A stretch of 24,039 nucleotides of DNA from the IMG/VR virus record IMGVR_UViG_3300044701_000609, positions 1 through 24,039 of that record; one strand, given 5' to 3'. Source of the DNA: a virus. The position numbers and the translations under genes were made by a program. The notes under the pieces are model-generated. The model did not search any database. It was not told the origin of the DNA and saw nothing but the letters and a program-made list of their open reading frames with translations. Shown in pieces: positions 6,821 through 15,263 of this stretch (its first letter is position 1; each line of letters begins with the position of its first letter).

Positions 6821-8572
6821 ATGGCGCTGAACATGGATGCTGCCGTCAAGATCAGAGCAAGTGTTGATGGCCTTGCTGAGATTACAAGCCTGAATAAGGC
6901 CCTTGGCGGTACTGAGAAGCAGGCAAAGGAAACCAGCGGCGCGTTGGGCAAGCTGCGTGCAGCGACTAGCGGCCTGAGCGGCGCATTGGGCGGCCTGGTG
7001 CCTGCTGTTGGCATTGCGGGCTTGGCAGCACTGGGCAAGCGCAGCATCGACGCAGCTGACAACCTGAACGATCTCAGTCAGCGCACTGGTGTTGGCGTTG
7101 AGAGCCTGAGCAAGTTTGGGGCAGCCGCGGCCGACAGTGGCAGCAGCATCGAAGAGGTATCGAAGGCAATGGGCCGCCTGTCAAAGGGCATTGCGGACCC
7201 GGCATCGAAGACCAATGAGGCGTTGAAGTCCATTGGCATCAGCTCGACGGATGCACAGGGCAAGATCCGCGGCGTTGATCAGATCATGCTCGACCTTGCC
7301 GATAGGTTCTCCAAGATGCCTGATGGCGCACAGAAGACGGCGCTGGCGATGGAGCTGTTCGGCAAGTCAGGCATGAATCTGATCCCGATGCTTAACCAAG
7401 GGCGTGACGCCTTGGGGCAGTATTCCGCAACCATCGACACGCAGATGGCGCAAGCTGCAGACAAGTTCAACGATGCGCTGAACGCCATTGCTCGATCCGT
7501 GGCTGGCCCATTCAACCAAGCCATCACAGCATTGCTGCCGTTCATCACGCAGGTGGCTCAGGGCATCGCTGGCCTGTCGCAATGGTTTGCTGGGCTGCCT
7601 GCTCCGCTGCAGAACATCGTGGCAATCATGGGCGGTTTGACTGCCGCCTTCATCGTGCTTGCACCTGCGATCACGGCGCTGGTCTCAGTGCTGACGCTGG
7701 TAGGCCCGTTGTTCACGGGCATTGCTGCGGCACTGGTGAGCATCCCCGCCTTGATTGCCGGTTGGGCTGGTGCGATCGCGCCGCTGATGGCTGCATTGGC
7801 TCCCCTCGGCCAGCTGCTGCTGGCGATCTTCAGCGGCCCCGTGGGCTGGGTGGCGTTGCTGGTGGCTGCCGGCGTGGCGGTGTATGCCTTTCGTGATCAG
7901 ATTGCGCAGGCGTTTGCTGCTATCGGCCAGGTGCTGCAGCAGGCCGCGGCTGGCTTCAAGATCGTCTTCATCGACCCGGTAGCCAATGCGCTTAAGGCGA
8001 TGGTGGATGGGATCAAATCGCTGTTCTCCGGCCTGGCTCAGGCACTGGCGGCCCCCTTCACCGCCGCGGCCAACATGATCAAGGGCGTAGTGAACGGCAT
8101 CATCGGTGGCATCGAGCGCGGCATCAACGGGGCTATCTCGGCACTCAATCGCATGATCGCTGGTGCTAATGCTGCACTGTCACGGCTTGGTTTGCCAACC
8201 ATCCCAACGCTTCCAACGGTCACCTTGCCACGCTTTGCCGAGGGTGGTGTAGTCAACGGCCCGACCGTGGCAATGGTTGGTGAAGGCGGCGAGCCGGAAT
8301 ACATCGTGCCGCAGTCCAAGGCTGCAGGGTTTGCCGCCAACTGGATGGCCGGCCGCCGTGGTGCTGCTGCTATTCCTCGGTTCGCTGAGGGTGGTGTGGT
8401 GATGCCAAGCACTGCCCAGGTGAGCATCCAGACCGGGCCGGTCACGCAGATGAATGGCACCAACTATGTCACCACGCAAGACCTTGGCCAGGCTGTGCAG
8501 TTCGGTGTGCAGCAGACGCTGGATTTGATCCGCAATGACATCGGCGTGCGCAGCGCACTGGGGATGGGCTGA
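6821..8572 (+). CDS. Tail tape measure protein
   Basis: The product is 583 residues. It has the usual make-up: an N-terminal coiled region (MDAAVKIRASVDGLAEITSL), a domain at about 80-225 with DLSQRTGV and AMELFGKSG, common to TP901-type tape measures, hydrophobic membrane-like segments at about 264-358, and a C-terminal part with duplicated RFAEGGVV (471-478 and 520-527) around VAMVGEGGEPEYIVP. It sets tail length and is ejected with the DNA. Using the rule of roughly 0.15 nm per residue, the tail would be near 90 nm, on the short side for siphoviruses. The stop overlaps the next start by one base (TGATG). Confidence 0.9.
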   Translation: MALNMDAAVKIRASVDGLAEITSLNKALGGTEKQAKETSGALGKLRAATSGLSGALGGLVPAVGIAGLAALGKRSIDAADNLNDLSQRTGVGVESLSKFGAAAADSGSSIEEVSKAMGRLSKGIADPASKTNEALKSIGISSTDAQGKIRGVDQIMLDLADRFSKMPDGAQKTALAMELFGKSGMNLIPMLNQGRDALGQYSATIDTQMAQAADKFNDALNAIARSVAGPFNQAITALLPFITQVAQGIAGLSQWFAGLPAPLQNIVAIMGGLTAAFIVLAPAITALVSVLTLVGPLFTGIAAALVSIPALIAGWAGAIAPLMAALAPLGQLLLAIFSGPVGWVALLVAAGVAVYAFRDQIAQAFAAIGQVLQQAAAGFKIVFIDPVANALKAMVDGIKSLFSGLAQALAAPFTAAANMIKGVVNGIIGGIERGINGAISALNRMIAGANAALSRLGLPTIPTLPTVTLPRFAEGGVVNGPTVAMVGEGGEPEYIVPQSKAAGFAANWMAGRRGAAAIPRFAEGGVVMPSTAQVSIQTGPVTQMNGTNYVTTQDLGQAVQFGVQQTLDLIRNDIGVRSALGMG

Positions 8573-9072
8573 TGGCTGCTTACGACATCATGTGCTTCCT
8601 TGAGTATTACTCCGACCGCAACAATGTTGAATCGGGCGGTCTGCGCACACCGACAAGGCAGTGGCAGAACTTCTACCAAGAGGCGCAGACGTTGAGCGTC
8701 GATGCTGGCGTGGCAGGTACTTATGCCTATTTGGCATTTGACGTGAACGGTTTCGGCTCGACAGCCGCAGCCAGCATCAACGATCTGAGCATCAATGCTG
8801 CTGCAACCGCTGATCTGGTGGACATCACCGATGCGGCTATTGCCGCTGACAACCTCGTGATCGCGTCGCTGTATATCCAAGATCCGGGCGAGGATTCCTT
8901 CGATGGCACCAGCGCCCAACTGATTAGTCGTTACATCGGCAGCATTGAAGGCGCCAGCGTCAGTGATGAAGAGGTGAACTGGAAAGTGAACCCTGCCATC
9001 AATAAGCTGAAGTCTCAGGTGCCGACCCGTAAAATCACGGCAGACATGCTGATCCGTCAGCAAGGGCAATGA
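8572..9072 (+). CDS. Minor tail protein (tail tip region)
   Basis: The product is 166 residues and lies between the tape measure and the J-like hub, where siphoviruses encode distal tail and tip assembly proteins. The sequence is beta-rich at the start (MAAYDIMCFLEYYSDRNN; TYAYLAFDVNGFG) and ends with a conserved-looking VNPAINKLKSQVPTRKIT and a charged C-terminus. Its place matches lambda M/L-like tip proteins, but no iron-sulphur Cys cluster of the gpL type is present. I can support tail-tip protein but not a specific family. It is coupled to the next gene by ATGA. Confidence 0.6.
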   Translation: MAAYDIMCFLEYYSDRNNVESGGLRTPTRQWQNFYQEAQTLSVDAGVAGTYAYLAFDVNGFGSTAAASINDLSINAAATADLVDITDAAIAADNLVIASLYIQDPGEDSFDGTSAQLISRYIGSIEGASVSDEEVNWKVNPAINKLKSQVPTRKITADMLIRQQGQ

Positions 9073-9299
9073 GTGAAGCCATCCTTGCCATTGGAATCAC
9101 TGCTACCTGCGCTGATGGTTCGGTGCATGACGATGTGATCATGCGGCTGGTGGATGGTCAAGTGATTTATGCAACGCCAAATGGCGAGCACCTTTGCGGT
9201 GATTGTTGCGTAAAGCTGCTTGATAACGCTCGCTTTGTTGTGCCGCCTGGCTTGATTGCTCAGGCGATTGAGCAATATCGCAAACAGGAGGCCGGGTGA
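9069..9299 (+). CDS. Small protein of the tail-tip operon, unknown function
   Basis: The product is 76 residues, overlapping both neighbours by ATGA- and TGATG-type junctions. It contains the cysteine group ATPNGEHLCGDCCVKLL with three Cys in four positions, plus one Cys near the start (TATCADGS), which could bind metal. The end is helical and basic (EQYRKQEAG). It lies just upstream of the hub gene. I do not recognise it. A chaperone or adaptor of the tail tip is possible from position only. Confidence 0.6.
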   Translation: MSEAILAIGITATCADGSVHDDVIMRLVDGQVIYATPNGEHLCGDCCVKLLDNARFVVPPGLIAQAIEQYRKQEAG

Positions 9300-11314
9300 T
9301 GGCTGAAGGTTGGGCACCGATATACAGATACCAAGCTGGCCGGCAGTTCATTGTTGGCTGGAACAAAGTTGATCCACCAGCCGCCAAACCTGAGCCAGCT
9401 GCTCAAGTCGGCAACAGTTCCACGCGCAGTGATGCTGCGATTGAGAAAAGCAAGAAACCGCAGACCGAGATCGCAAAGCAGCAGGTGGTTTCACAGGCTG
9501 GCGACACGGTGCCGATTGTGTTCTGCAAGCGCAGTGGTGGCGTGGGCGGAACCTGGGTGCAACCGCCATTGGTTAAGACTGGCTCGATTGATTTCGTCGG
9601 GCAGTTTCTGTATGCCATCAGCCAAGGGCAAATGGTTAGCAGCCCGGTGAAGCACTACGCCTGGGTGGGTCTTAACAACATCAAGTTCTTAACTAACAGC
9701 GCATCTATCACGCTCACGCACTATTACGCGTCAGCAGCGGCGATGGAAGCGACACCCAATGCCTGCCCGATTACAAGCGGCAAAATCTTCTGCGATCTTA
9801 ACTCCTACTCCTACTTGCAACCAGTTTGGACAACTAGTGGCTACATCGAACGTGAGGCTGATTATAGCCAGTTTTATAACGTCGTAAGCGTCATTACTCG
9901 TGGCACCGGTGATACGAGCAACTCGGTGATCGATTTTCCTAATTCAGGGCTTGGCGTTTATGACAATAAAACTGGTAACGATGTCACTGCGGGTTACTGG
10001 TCTTATTTGGGAGTCAACCCTGCAACAACTAGCACGGCAATCAATCCGGTAATTGGTGGCGGTGGTGTGGTCACTGGTGGATATACAGTCGGCACGATTC
10101 GACGATTTCCTACAACCGGCTGGACTGCTCCAGATCCAAACTATTTCACGAACTTTGGTGCGACAGGTCCAGTCACTTACGTCTATGGCAATGGCACAGT
10201 TAACAATCAAGTAAACCCTGCCAACCCAGCAAGCACAGGCACACTGACGGGGATTCAGCTTGAGATTCAACTGAGCCCATACGCAGACCCAGCTTCTCCG
10301 CCGAGCACGGCTGATTACACCACCTTTGCCGACATCACGTTCTTGCAGATCACGGGCAATATTTACGATCCGCCGGATGGAGGTTCTTTTCCCACGACCA
10401 CTCGGCAAATCTCGCTGTTCTACGAAAACGGCGCCACCGTTGACCTTTACAGCGGAGGATTAGTTGGCGGCGTTTATGCCACGGGTGCCAGTAATCAGTT
10501 TGTCGATCTAGCGATGTACCTGTTCACGCTGATGAAGCGTGCGAGCGGGGCTAGCACCAATGCCTTGGCTGCGCCAATGGATGTGAGCAATCTGCAGACA
10601 CTGGCGACGTTCTGCACCAACACCGGCCTGTTCTTCAACGGCATCATTGAGCAATCGGTCAACACGATCGACTACATCAGCAAGACTGCGCCGTATTTCC
10701 TGCTGTCGTTTGTCTCAAGCAATGGCCGTTACAGCTTGCAGCCGCTGCTGCCCCTGAACGCCAGCAATGGAATCAAGGTGACGGCGCTGACGCCTGTGCT
10801 CACCTTCACCGAAGACGACATTCTGCCCGGCAGCTTCCAAAAGGAATACATCGACGCTGATCAGCGCCGTGCTGTGAATATCTCGCTGGTGTGGCGTGAG
10901 GCTGATCCTCTGACCATTGGCATCCAGCGGACGACCACCGTGCGTTATCCGGGCACTGATGCCAACGCGCCCACGCAGCAGTACGACATGACGGACTTTT
11001 GCACCTCAGCTGCTCATGCCACCACCTATGGCAAATACGAGCTGGCGCGGCGGAAGTATTCGGTTCACACGATCAGCTTCTCAACGGCTCTGCTCACAAC
11101 CAGCCTGATCCCCACGCAGATCATTAAGGTGCAACGCCAACGCATCAACAGCCGCGGCGACAACCGCACAGAGATCGAGTGGTATCAAGTCACCAACGTG
11201 AAGCACAGCAGCGCAGGCGTGAGCAGCATTAGCGCCAGTCAGTTTCCGGTCAACGGCAGCGACATCGCCAGAATCAGCAATGAAGTGGTGAACGGCACGT
11301 TTGAGGTGATCTGA
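9299..11314 (+). CDS. Tail tip hub protein, J-like (host attachment)
   Basis: The product is 671 residues from the ATG at 9299, chosen because AGGAG (9286-9290) is eight bases away. A GTG at 9296 is a close alternative. N-terminal segments (GDTVPIVFCKRSGGVGGTWV, then FLYAISQGQM) and a central stretch (VDLAMYLFTLMKRASG, DVSNLQTLATFCTNTGLFF, then SKTAPYFLLSFVSSNGRYSL) follow the pattern of lambda gpJ-type hub proteins, which form the tail tip and carry the host-binding face. Residues about 120-390 are rich in Thr, Asn, Gly and Tyr, and their DNA looks more AT-rich than the flanks, like an inserted variable region. The protein is shorter than lambda gpJ (1132 residues), so it lacks long C-terminal fibre domains; separate fibre genes follow. 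Confidence 0.75.
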   Translation: MAEGWAPIYRYQAGRQFIVGWNKVDPPAAKPEPAAQVGNSSTRSDAAIEKSKKPQTEIAKQQVVSQAGDTVPIVFCKRSGGVGGTWVQPPLVKTGSIDFVGQFLYAISQGQMVSSPVKHYAWVGLNNIKFLTNSASITLTHYYASAAAMEATPNACPITSGKIFCDLNSYSYLQPVWTTSGYIEREADYSQFYNVVSVITRGTGDTSNSVIDFPNSGLGVYDNKTGNDVTAGYWSYLGVNPATTSTAINPVIGGGGVVTGGYTVGTIRRFPTTGWTAPDPNYFTNFGATGPVTYVYGNGTVNNQVNPANPASTGTLTGIQLEIQLSPYADPASPPSTADYTTFADITFLQITGNIYDPPDGGSFPTTTRQISLFYENGATVDLYSGGLVGGVYATGASNQFVDLAMYLFTLMKRASGASTNALAAPMDVSNLQTLATFCTNTGLFFNGIIEQSVNTIDYISKTAPYFLLSFVSSNGRYSLQPLLPLNASNGIKVTALTPVLTFTEDDILPGSFQKEYIDADQRRAVNISLVWREADPLTIGIQRTTTVRYPGTDANAPTQQYDMTDFCTSAAHATTYGKYELARRKYSVHTISFSTALLTTSLIPTQIIKVQRQRINSRGDNRTEIEWYQVTNVKHSSAGVSSISASQFPVNGSDIARISNEVVNGTFEVI

Positions 11315-11685
11315 TGACAACCTTTCCGAGCCTTGAACCTGCCAGCCGTCAGATCAGCTTTGGTGATTATCCGCAGCTGGTCTACACCGGCACCAGTGGC
11401 GCAACGGTCAGATTCCTGCAAGGCACGGATCGAGTGAATCAGCTGCTCAAGCTGGGCTTCACCTACCTGAGCGAGACGCAGATGTACCTGATCCTCGACC
11501 ACTACAACGGTCAGGAGGGGACACTGCTGCCGTTTGATCTGCCTGCTCAGGTCTGGGCAGGCTTCACGACTGCGCCGATTGGCGTTGAGTATGAGTGGCG
11601 CTACGCCAGCGAGATCAGCATTGATCAGGCCGCACCGCTCACCTACAACGTGGATGTGGAGCTGATCTCGGAGATTGCGCCATGA
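11314..11685 (+). CDS. Minor tail protein, first of two tandem paralogues
   Basis: The product is 123 residues. It shares an ordered set of positions with its downstream neighbour: P-S/A-L near the start, GDYPQ versus GNTPQ, F-x2-G-x2-R-x2-Q-x-L-x-L, the segment around HYNGQEGT versus HYIDRQGT, W-x-G-x-TT-x-P, and a C-terminal YNV-x-V. The two genes are therefore tandem duplicates that have diverged. Position between hub and fibres suggests a tail-tip or fibre-anchoring component. I know no named family with certainty. Confidence 0.6.
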   Translation: MTTFPSLEPASRQISFGDYPQLVYTGTSGATVRFLQGTDRVNQLLKLGFTYLSETQMYLILDHYNGQEGTLLPFDLPAQVWAGFTTAPIGVEYEWRYASEISIDQAAPLTYNVDVELISEIAP

Positions 11686-12182
11686 CATATCCGGCACTGA
11701 TCCCATCAACGCGCGTCTTCAGCCCTGGCAACACGCCACAGGCGCGGCAGACATCACTGAGCGGGATGAGCGATGGCTTCAGGCGCGGCAACCGGCGCAT
11801 CGGGCAGATGCTGCAACTGAGTTACCTGAACCTGGTCGAGGCTGACTTTCTTCTGCTCAAAGCGCATTACATCGACCGGCAAGGCACCTACGACATCTTC
11901 TTCCTGTCGACCGAGACATGGAACGGCATGACGACACCGCCGGTGCCGCTGCTGTCGGACTATGCATGGAAATACAGTGCACCGCTGGTGGTCAGCCATG
12001 CATCTTGCGACCGCTACAACGTCGAGGTGCAGCTTGAGACGCAGCCCATTGATCTGAGTGATCTGATCATTGATGGTGGACTGGCTGGCGCAACACCAGT
12101 CAGGGACTATATTGTCGATGGTGGCCTTGCCGCAGCTACGCCAGCTCGCACCTATGTGATCAGCCCTGGAGGCGCCGCATGA
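11682..12182 (+). CDS. Minor tail protein, second tandem paralogue, with C-terminal repeat
   Basis: The product is 166 residues. Residues 1-120 align with the preceding protein. The C-terminal 40 residues are extra and contain two related units, IIDGGLAGATPVRD (129-142) and YIVDGGLAAATPART (143-157). It overlaps both neighbours by ATGA. The added repeat tail could be the connector to the fibre encoded next. Role is inferred from position only. Confidence 0.6.
   Translation: MTYPALIPSTRVFSPGNTPQARQTSLSGMSDGFRRGNRRIGQMLQLSYLNLVEADFLLLKAHYIDRQGTYDIFFLSTETWNGMTTPPVPLLSDYAWKYSAPLVVSHASCDRYNVEVQLETQPIDLSDLIIDGGLAGATPVRDYIVDGGLAAATPARTYVISPGGAA
12065..12153 (+). repeat. Degenerate tandem repeat encoding DGGLA-x-ATP units
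   Basis: Two in-frame copies of a unit of about 45 bases encode IIDGGLAGATPVRD and YIVDGGLAAATPART at the C-terminus of the 11682-12182 protein. Third-position differences show an older duplication than the one in the portal gene. Confidence 0.65.
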
Positions 12183-13753
12183 GCATCACCCTCTCAGCAC
12201 TGCAGAAGCAGCGGCGTGATACGGCTGCAAACTGGACGACGCAGAACCCCACGCTGCTGGCAGGTGAGCTTGGCTACGAGTCTGATACCGGCTACTGGAA
12301 GGTCGGCGATGGCACCACCGCATGGGCTTCGCTTGCATATATCCCCGGCTCCAAGCTCAGCGCCTATCCGCTAGTCAACGTTGATATCGCCAGCAACGCT
12401 GAGATCGCTGTCAGCAAGCTGGCTGATGGCAGCGCACGGCAGCTGCTGCAGACCGATGCAGCCGGCACTGGCGTTGAGTGGGCAAGCAACATCGATGTGC
12501 CCGGCACACTGGATGTAACCGGCGCCGCGACGTTCGACAACAACGTTGTCATCCAGGGTGATCTGACGGTCAACGGTACCGAAACGATCATCAACACTCA
12601 GACCTTGGATGTTGAAGACAAGAACATCGTCATCGGCAAGGTCACCACGCCATCGGATGTGACGGCTGATGGTGGCGGCATCACGCTGAAGGGCACCACC
12701 GATAAGACCATCAACTGGGTAGATGCCACTGATGCATGGACGTTCAGCGAGCACGTTGACCTCGCAAGCGGGAAGGCGTATTACATCAACGGCACGCAGG
12801 TGCTCAGCAGCAGCACCCTGGGCAGTGGCGTCACGGGTAGCAGCCTGACCAGTGTTGGCACGATCGCAACGGGCGTCTGGAATGGCACCACGATCGGCAC
12901 GGGCTATGGCGGCACGGGCATTGCAGGCAGTTACACAGACGGTCAGCTCCTGATCGGCAAGACCGATGGCACGCTGGCCAAGGCAACGCTCACAGCCGGA
13001 AGCAACGTCAGCATCACCAACGGCGACGGCACCATCAGCATTGCCAGCACGGATACGACCTACACCGCAGGCGATGGCCTGGATTTGGTTGGCACCACAT
13101 TCTCCGCTGACCTGAAGGCCAATGGCGGCCTGGTGATCGAATCAACGGAGCTGGCGGTTGACTTGGGCGCTAGCAGCATTACCGGCACGCTTGGTGTTGT
13201 AGATGGCGGCACCGGCCAAACCACCTACACCGATGGTCAGCTGCTGATCGGCAACAGCACCGGCAACACGCTTGCCAAATCGACGCTGACAGCTGGCACT
13301 GGCATCAGCATCACCAACGGATCGGGCAGCATCACGATCGCTTCCACGGTTAGCGGTGGCCTGCCGACTACAGGTGGCACGCTGACTGGTGATCTGCTGA
13401 TGGATAACCAGACCGATGTGCGGTTTGGCGAAGCTACGGCGAATGGCAGCAACTGGGTGGCGTTTCAAGGTGCTGCAAGCATCGCGGCCAATGTCACATG
13501 GACGCTTCCCAACGCTGACGCCACGGTTTCAGGCCATGCACTTAAGAGTGACGGCGCAGGCAACCTTAGCTGGGGTACTGCAGGCGGGGCAACTGGCGGA
13601 GGCACTGATGATGTGTTCTACGAGAACGCTCAAACTGTCACCACCAATTACACTTTGACTACCAACAAAAACGCCATGAGCGCCGGGCCGATCACAATCA
13701 ATAGCGGTGTGACGGTGACCATTCCGTCAGGCGCCTCTTGGGTGGTGGTGTAA
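12179..13753 (+). CDS. Modular tail fibre protein
   Basis: The product is 524 residues. Residues 17-54 carry the short N-terminal module WTTQNPTLLAGELGYESDT then KVGDGTTAWASLAY, also present in the protein at 3980. A middle region (NNVVIQGDLTVNGTETIIN, LDVEDKNIVIG) is typical of trimeric phage fibres. Two 48-residue repeats follow, each starting GGTG and including YTDGQLLIG and ISITNG or VSITNG. The end (TDDVFYENAQTVTTNYTL then ITINSGVTVTIPSG) is a terminal beta domain found in many cyanophage-type fibres. It probably trimerises and contacts the host surface. It overlaps the upstream gene by ATGA. Confidence 0.8.
   Translation: MSITLSALQKQRRDTAANWTTQNPTLLAGELGYESDTGYWKVGDGTTAWASLAYIPGSKLSAYPLVNVDIASNAEIAVSKLADGSARQLLQTDAAGTGVEWASNIDVPGTLDVTGAATFDNNVVIQGDLTVNGTETIINTQTLDVEDKNIVIGKVTTPSDVTADGGGITLKGTTDKTINWVDATDAWTFSEHVDLASGKAYYINGTQVLSSSTLGSGVTGSSLTSVGTIATGVWNGTTIGTGYGGTGIAGSYTDGQLLIGKTDGTLAKATLTAGSNVSITNGDGTISIASTDTTYTAGDGLDLVGTTFSADLKANGGLVIESTELAVDLGASSITGTLGVVDGGTGQTTYTDGQLLIGNSTGNTLAKSTLTAGTGISITNGSGSITIASTVSGGLPTTGGTLTGDLLMDNQTDVRFGEATANGSNWVAFQGAASIAANVTWTLPNADATVSGHALKSDGAGNLSWGTAGGATGGGTDDVFYENAQTVTTNYTLTTNKNAMSAGPITINSGVTVTIPSGASWVVV
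12908..13348 (+). repeat. Two 144-bp in-frame repeats in the fibre gene
   Basis: Copies at 12908-13051 and 13205-13348 encode 48 residues each: GGTG, then YTDGQLLIG, LAKATLTAG or LAKSTLTAG, SITNG and SIAST or TIAST. They are similar rather than identical at DNA level and are separated by a 51-residue spacer. Confidence 0.8.
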
Positions 13754-13756
13754 GTC

Positions 13757-14203
13757 ATGGCAATCACGATTAACGGCACTGGTTCAATCACTGGCATCAG
13801 CGTCGGGGGTATCCCTGATGGCACGGTTGACACTGATGTGCTGGCTGCCAACGCCGTCACCTACGCCAAGATCGGCACCACTGAGCAGGGGCAGCTTTGC
13901 AAGGCGTGGGTGAGTTTTAATGGCACCTCGACCGTGACGATCCGCGCTCAGTACAACGTCAGCAGCATTACGGACAACGGAACGGGGGACTATACGGTGA
14001 ACTTCACGACGGCGTTGGCGGATGCAAATTATTCAGCGGTAGCAGGGGGTAATTGTACGGGCGCAACTTTTACGGTCGCACAGCCAAATACCAACGGCTC
14101 TTTTGCTTACGTAGCTCCTACAACATCAGCTTGTAGGTTTCTTTTTTCTAATAACACTGCAGCAAAAGACATTGACGTTTGCAACGTCGCCATCTTCCGC
14201 TAA
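13757..14203 (+). CDS. Small tail fibre / receptor-binding protein
   Basis: The product is 148 residues. It starts four bases after the fibre gene. A Gly/Thr-rich start (INGTGSITGISVGG, GTVDTDVLAANAVTYAKIG) is a fibre-type shaft segment. It is followed by CKAWVSFNGTSTVTIRAQYN, then SSITDNGTGDYTVNFTTALA, a tip module that I recognise from many marine and freshwater phage fibres. The 3' third (about 14030-14170) looks more AT-rich than the first part, with different codons, as expected for a swapped receptor-binding end. Whether it forms its own fibre or caps the 524-residue fibre is not visible. Confidence 0.7.
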   Translation: MAITINGTGSITGISVGGIPDGTVDTDVLAANAVTYAKIGTTEQGQLCKAWVSFNGTSTVTIRAQYNVSSITDNGTGDYTVNFTTALADANYSAVAGGNCTGATFTVAQPNTNGSFAYVAPTTSACRFLFSNNTAAKDIDVCNVAIFR

Positions 14204-14207
14204 CACT

Positions 14208-14621
14208 ATGAAACGAATCATCTACCAAAACGAGACCGGCGGAGTCTCCATCATCATCCCCACCGAGTCTGTCGAACTGGCACTGAAGGATGTCCCCGAA
14301 GGCGTGCCCTACGAGATCGTGGACGAAGCCGACATCCCCAGCGACCGCTACTTCCGCAATGCGTGGGTCATGGGCGATTGCTGCGTGGAGCACGACCTCG
14401 ATAAGTGCAAAGAGATCGGCCACGACCGTCGCCGCCAGCAACGCGCTGAGGAGTTCGAGCCTTACGACGAGGTGATCGCCAAACAGATCCCTGGTGCTGA
14501 TGCCACCGCAGCGGAAGAAGCCCGCCAACAGATACGCGACAAGTACGCCCTGATTCAAGACGTGATCGAAGGCGCGTCTACCCCTGACGAAATCAAGACC
14601 GCCTTGGAGGCAAACAAATGA
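14208..14621 (+). CDS. Fibre-associated protein, possible fibre assembly chaperone
   Basis: The product is 137 residues from ATG 14208. An in-frame upstream start at 14172 would overlap the previous gene. Pattern: MKRIIYQNETGGVSIIIPT, ALKDVPEGVPYEIVDEADIP, FRNAWVMG, KCKEIGHDRRRQQRAEEFEP, then an acidic and Ala-rich helical end. Similar proteins sit beside phage fibre genes, and small charged helical proteins there often act as fibre assembly chaperones, so that is the suggested role; it is not shown by any catalytic motif. Codons are GC-rich and unlike the neighbouring fibre tips. The stop overlaps the next start (ATGA). Confidence 0.65.
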   Translation: MKRIIYQNETGGVSIIIPTESVELALKDVPEGVPYEIVDEADIPSDRYFRNAWVMGDCCVEHDLDKCKEIGHDRRRQQRAEEFEPYDEVIAKQIPGADATAAEEARQQIRDKYALIQDVIEGASTPDEIKTALEANK

Positions 14622-15259
14622 CCTTACGTCTCAACGGCAGCACATCGGGTTACACCGAGATCGACGCTCCGGCAGTGGCTGGGTCGAACACGCTGGTGCT
14701 TCCGACTGGTAATGGCTCAGCGGGCAACATCCTGGGCACCGACGGCTCGGGCAATCTGAGCTGGGTCAACGGGCGGATGGTGCTGGAGACCGCCAAAACA
14801 GCAACCAGCACTGCTGTGGACTTCACTGGCATCCCGAGTTGGGTTAAAAAAATTACGGTGATGTTTAACGGGGTGAGCTTAGCAAGTACAAATAATCTCC
14901 TCATTCAATTAGGAACCTCCTCTGGGTTAGAGCAAACTTCCTATGTGTCATCGGGAGGTCAGATGACAGCGGGCGGCACTTCTACTGTGTACAATGGGTC
15001 TAAAGGTTTTGTTATTACAAGCCCAAGTGCTGCATCGCTAATTTCAGCAGTAGTTACTATCTGCTTTGTATCTGGCAATACTTGGGTTTCTGGCCACTAC
15101 GGAGCTGATGGCAACAGCCGTGCGTTAGCAGGTGGCGGCACCAAAACTCTTTCTGGCACTTTGGATCGTATTCGTATCACTAATGTGGTAGGTACTGACG
15201 GAACAGTCGGCACCGACACCTTTGACGCCGGGTCGATCAACATTTTATATGAAGGATGA
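14618..15259 (+). CDS. Tail fibre / receptor-binding protein
   Basis: The product is 213 residues. The N-terminal 50 residues (LRLNGSTSGYTEIDAPAVAG, NTLVLPTGNGSAGNIL, DGSGNLSW) are a shaft module shared in style with the fibre at 12179 (SDGAGNLSW). The rest (from ETAKTATSTAVDFTGIP) is a beta-rich tip with SGTLDRIRITNVVG near the end. The DNA from about 14840 to 15110 looks clearly more AT-rich than the first 200 bases, which suggests the tip was exchanged by recombination. It is followed immediately by a homing endonuclease gene. Confidence 0.7.
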   Translation: MTLRLNGSTSGYTEIDAPAVAGSNTLVLPTGNGSAGNILGTDGSGNLSWVNGRMVLETAKTATSTAVDFTGIPSWVKKITVMFNGVSLASTNNLLIQLGTSSGLEQTSYVSSGGQMTAGGTSTVYNGSKGFVITSPSAASLISAVVTICFVSGNTWVSGHYGADGNSRALAGGGTKTLSGTLDRIRITNVVGTDGTVGTDTFDAGSINILYEG

Positions 15260-15263
15260 TGCC

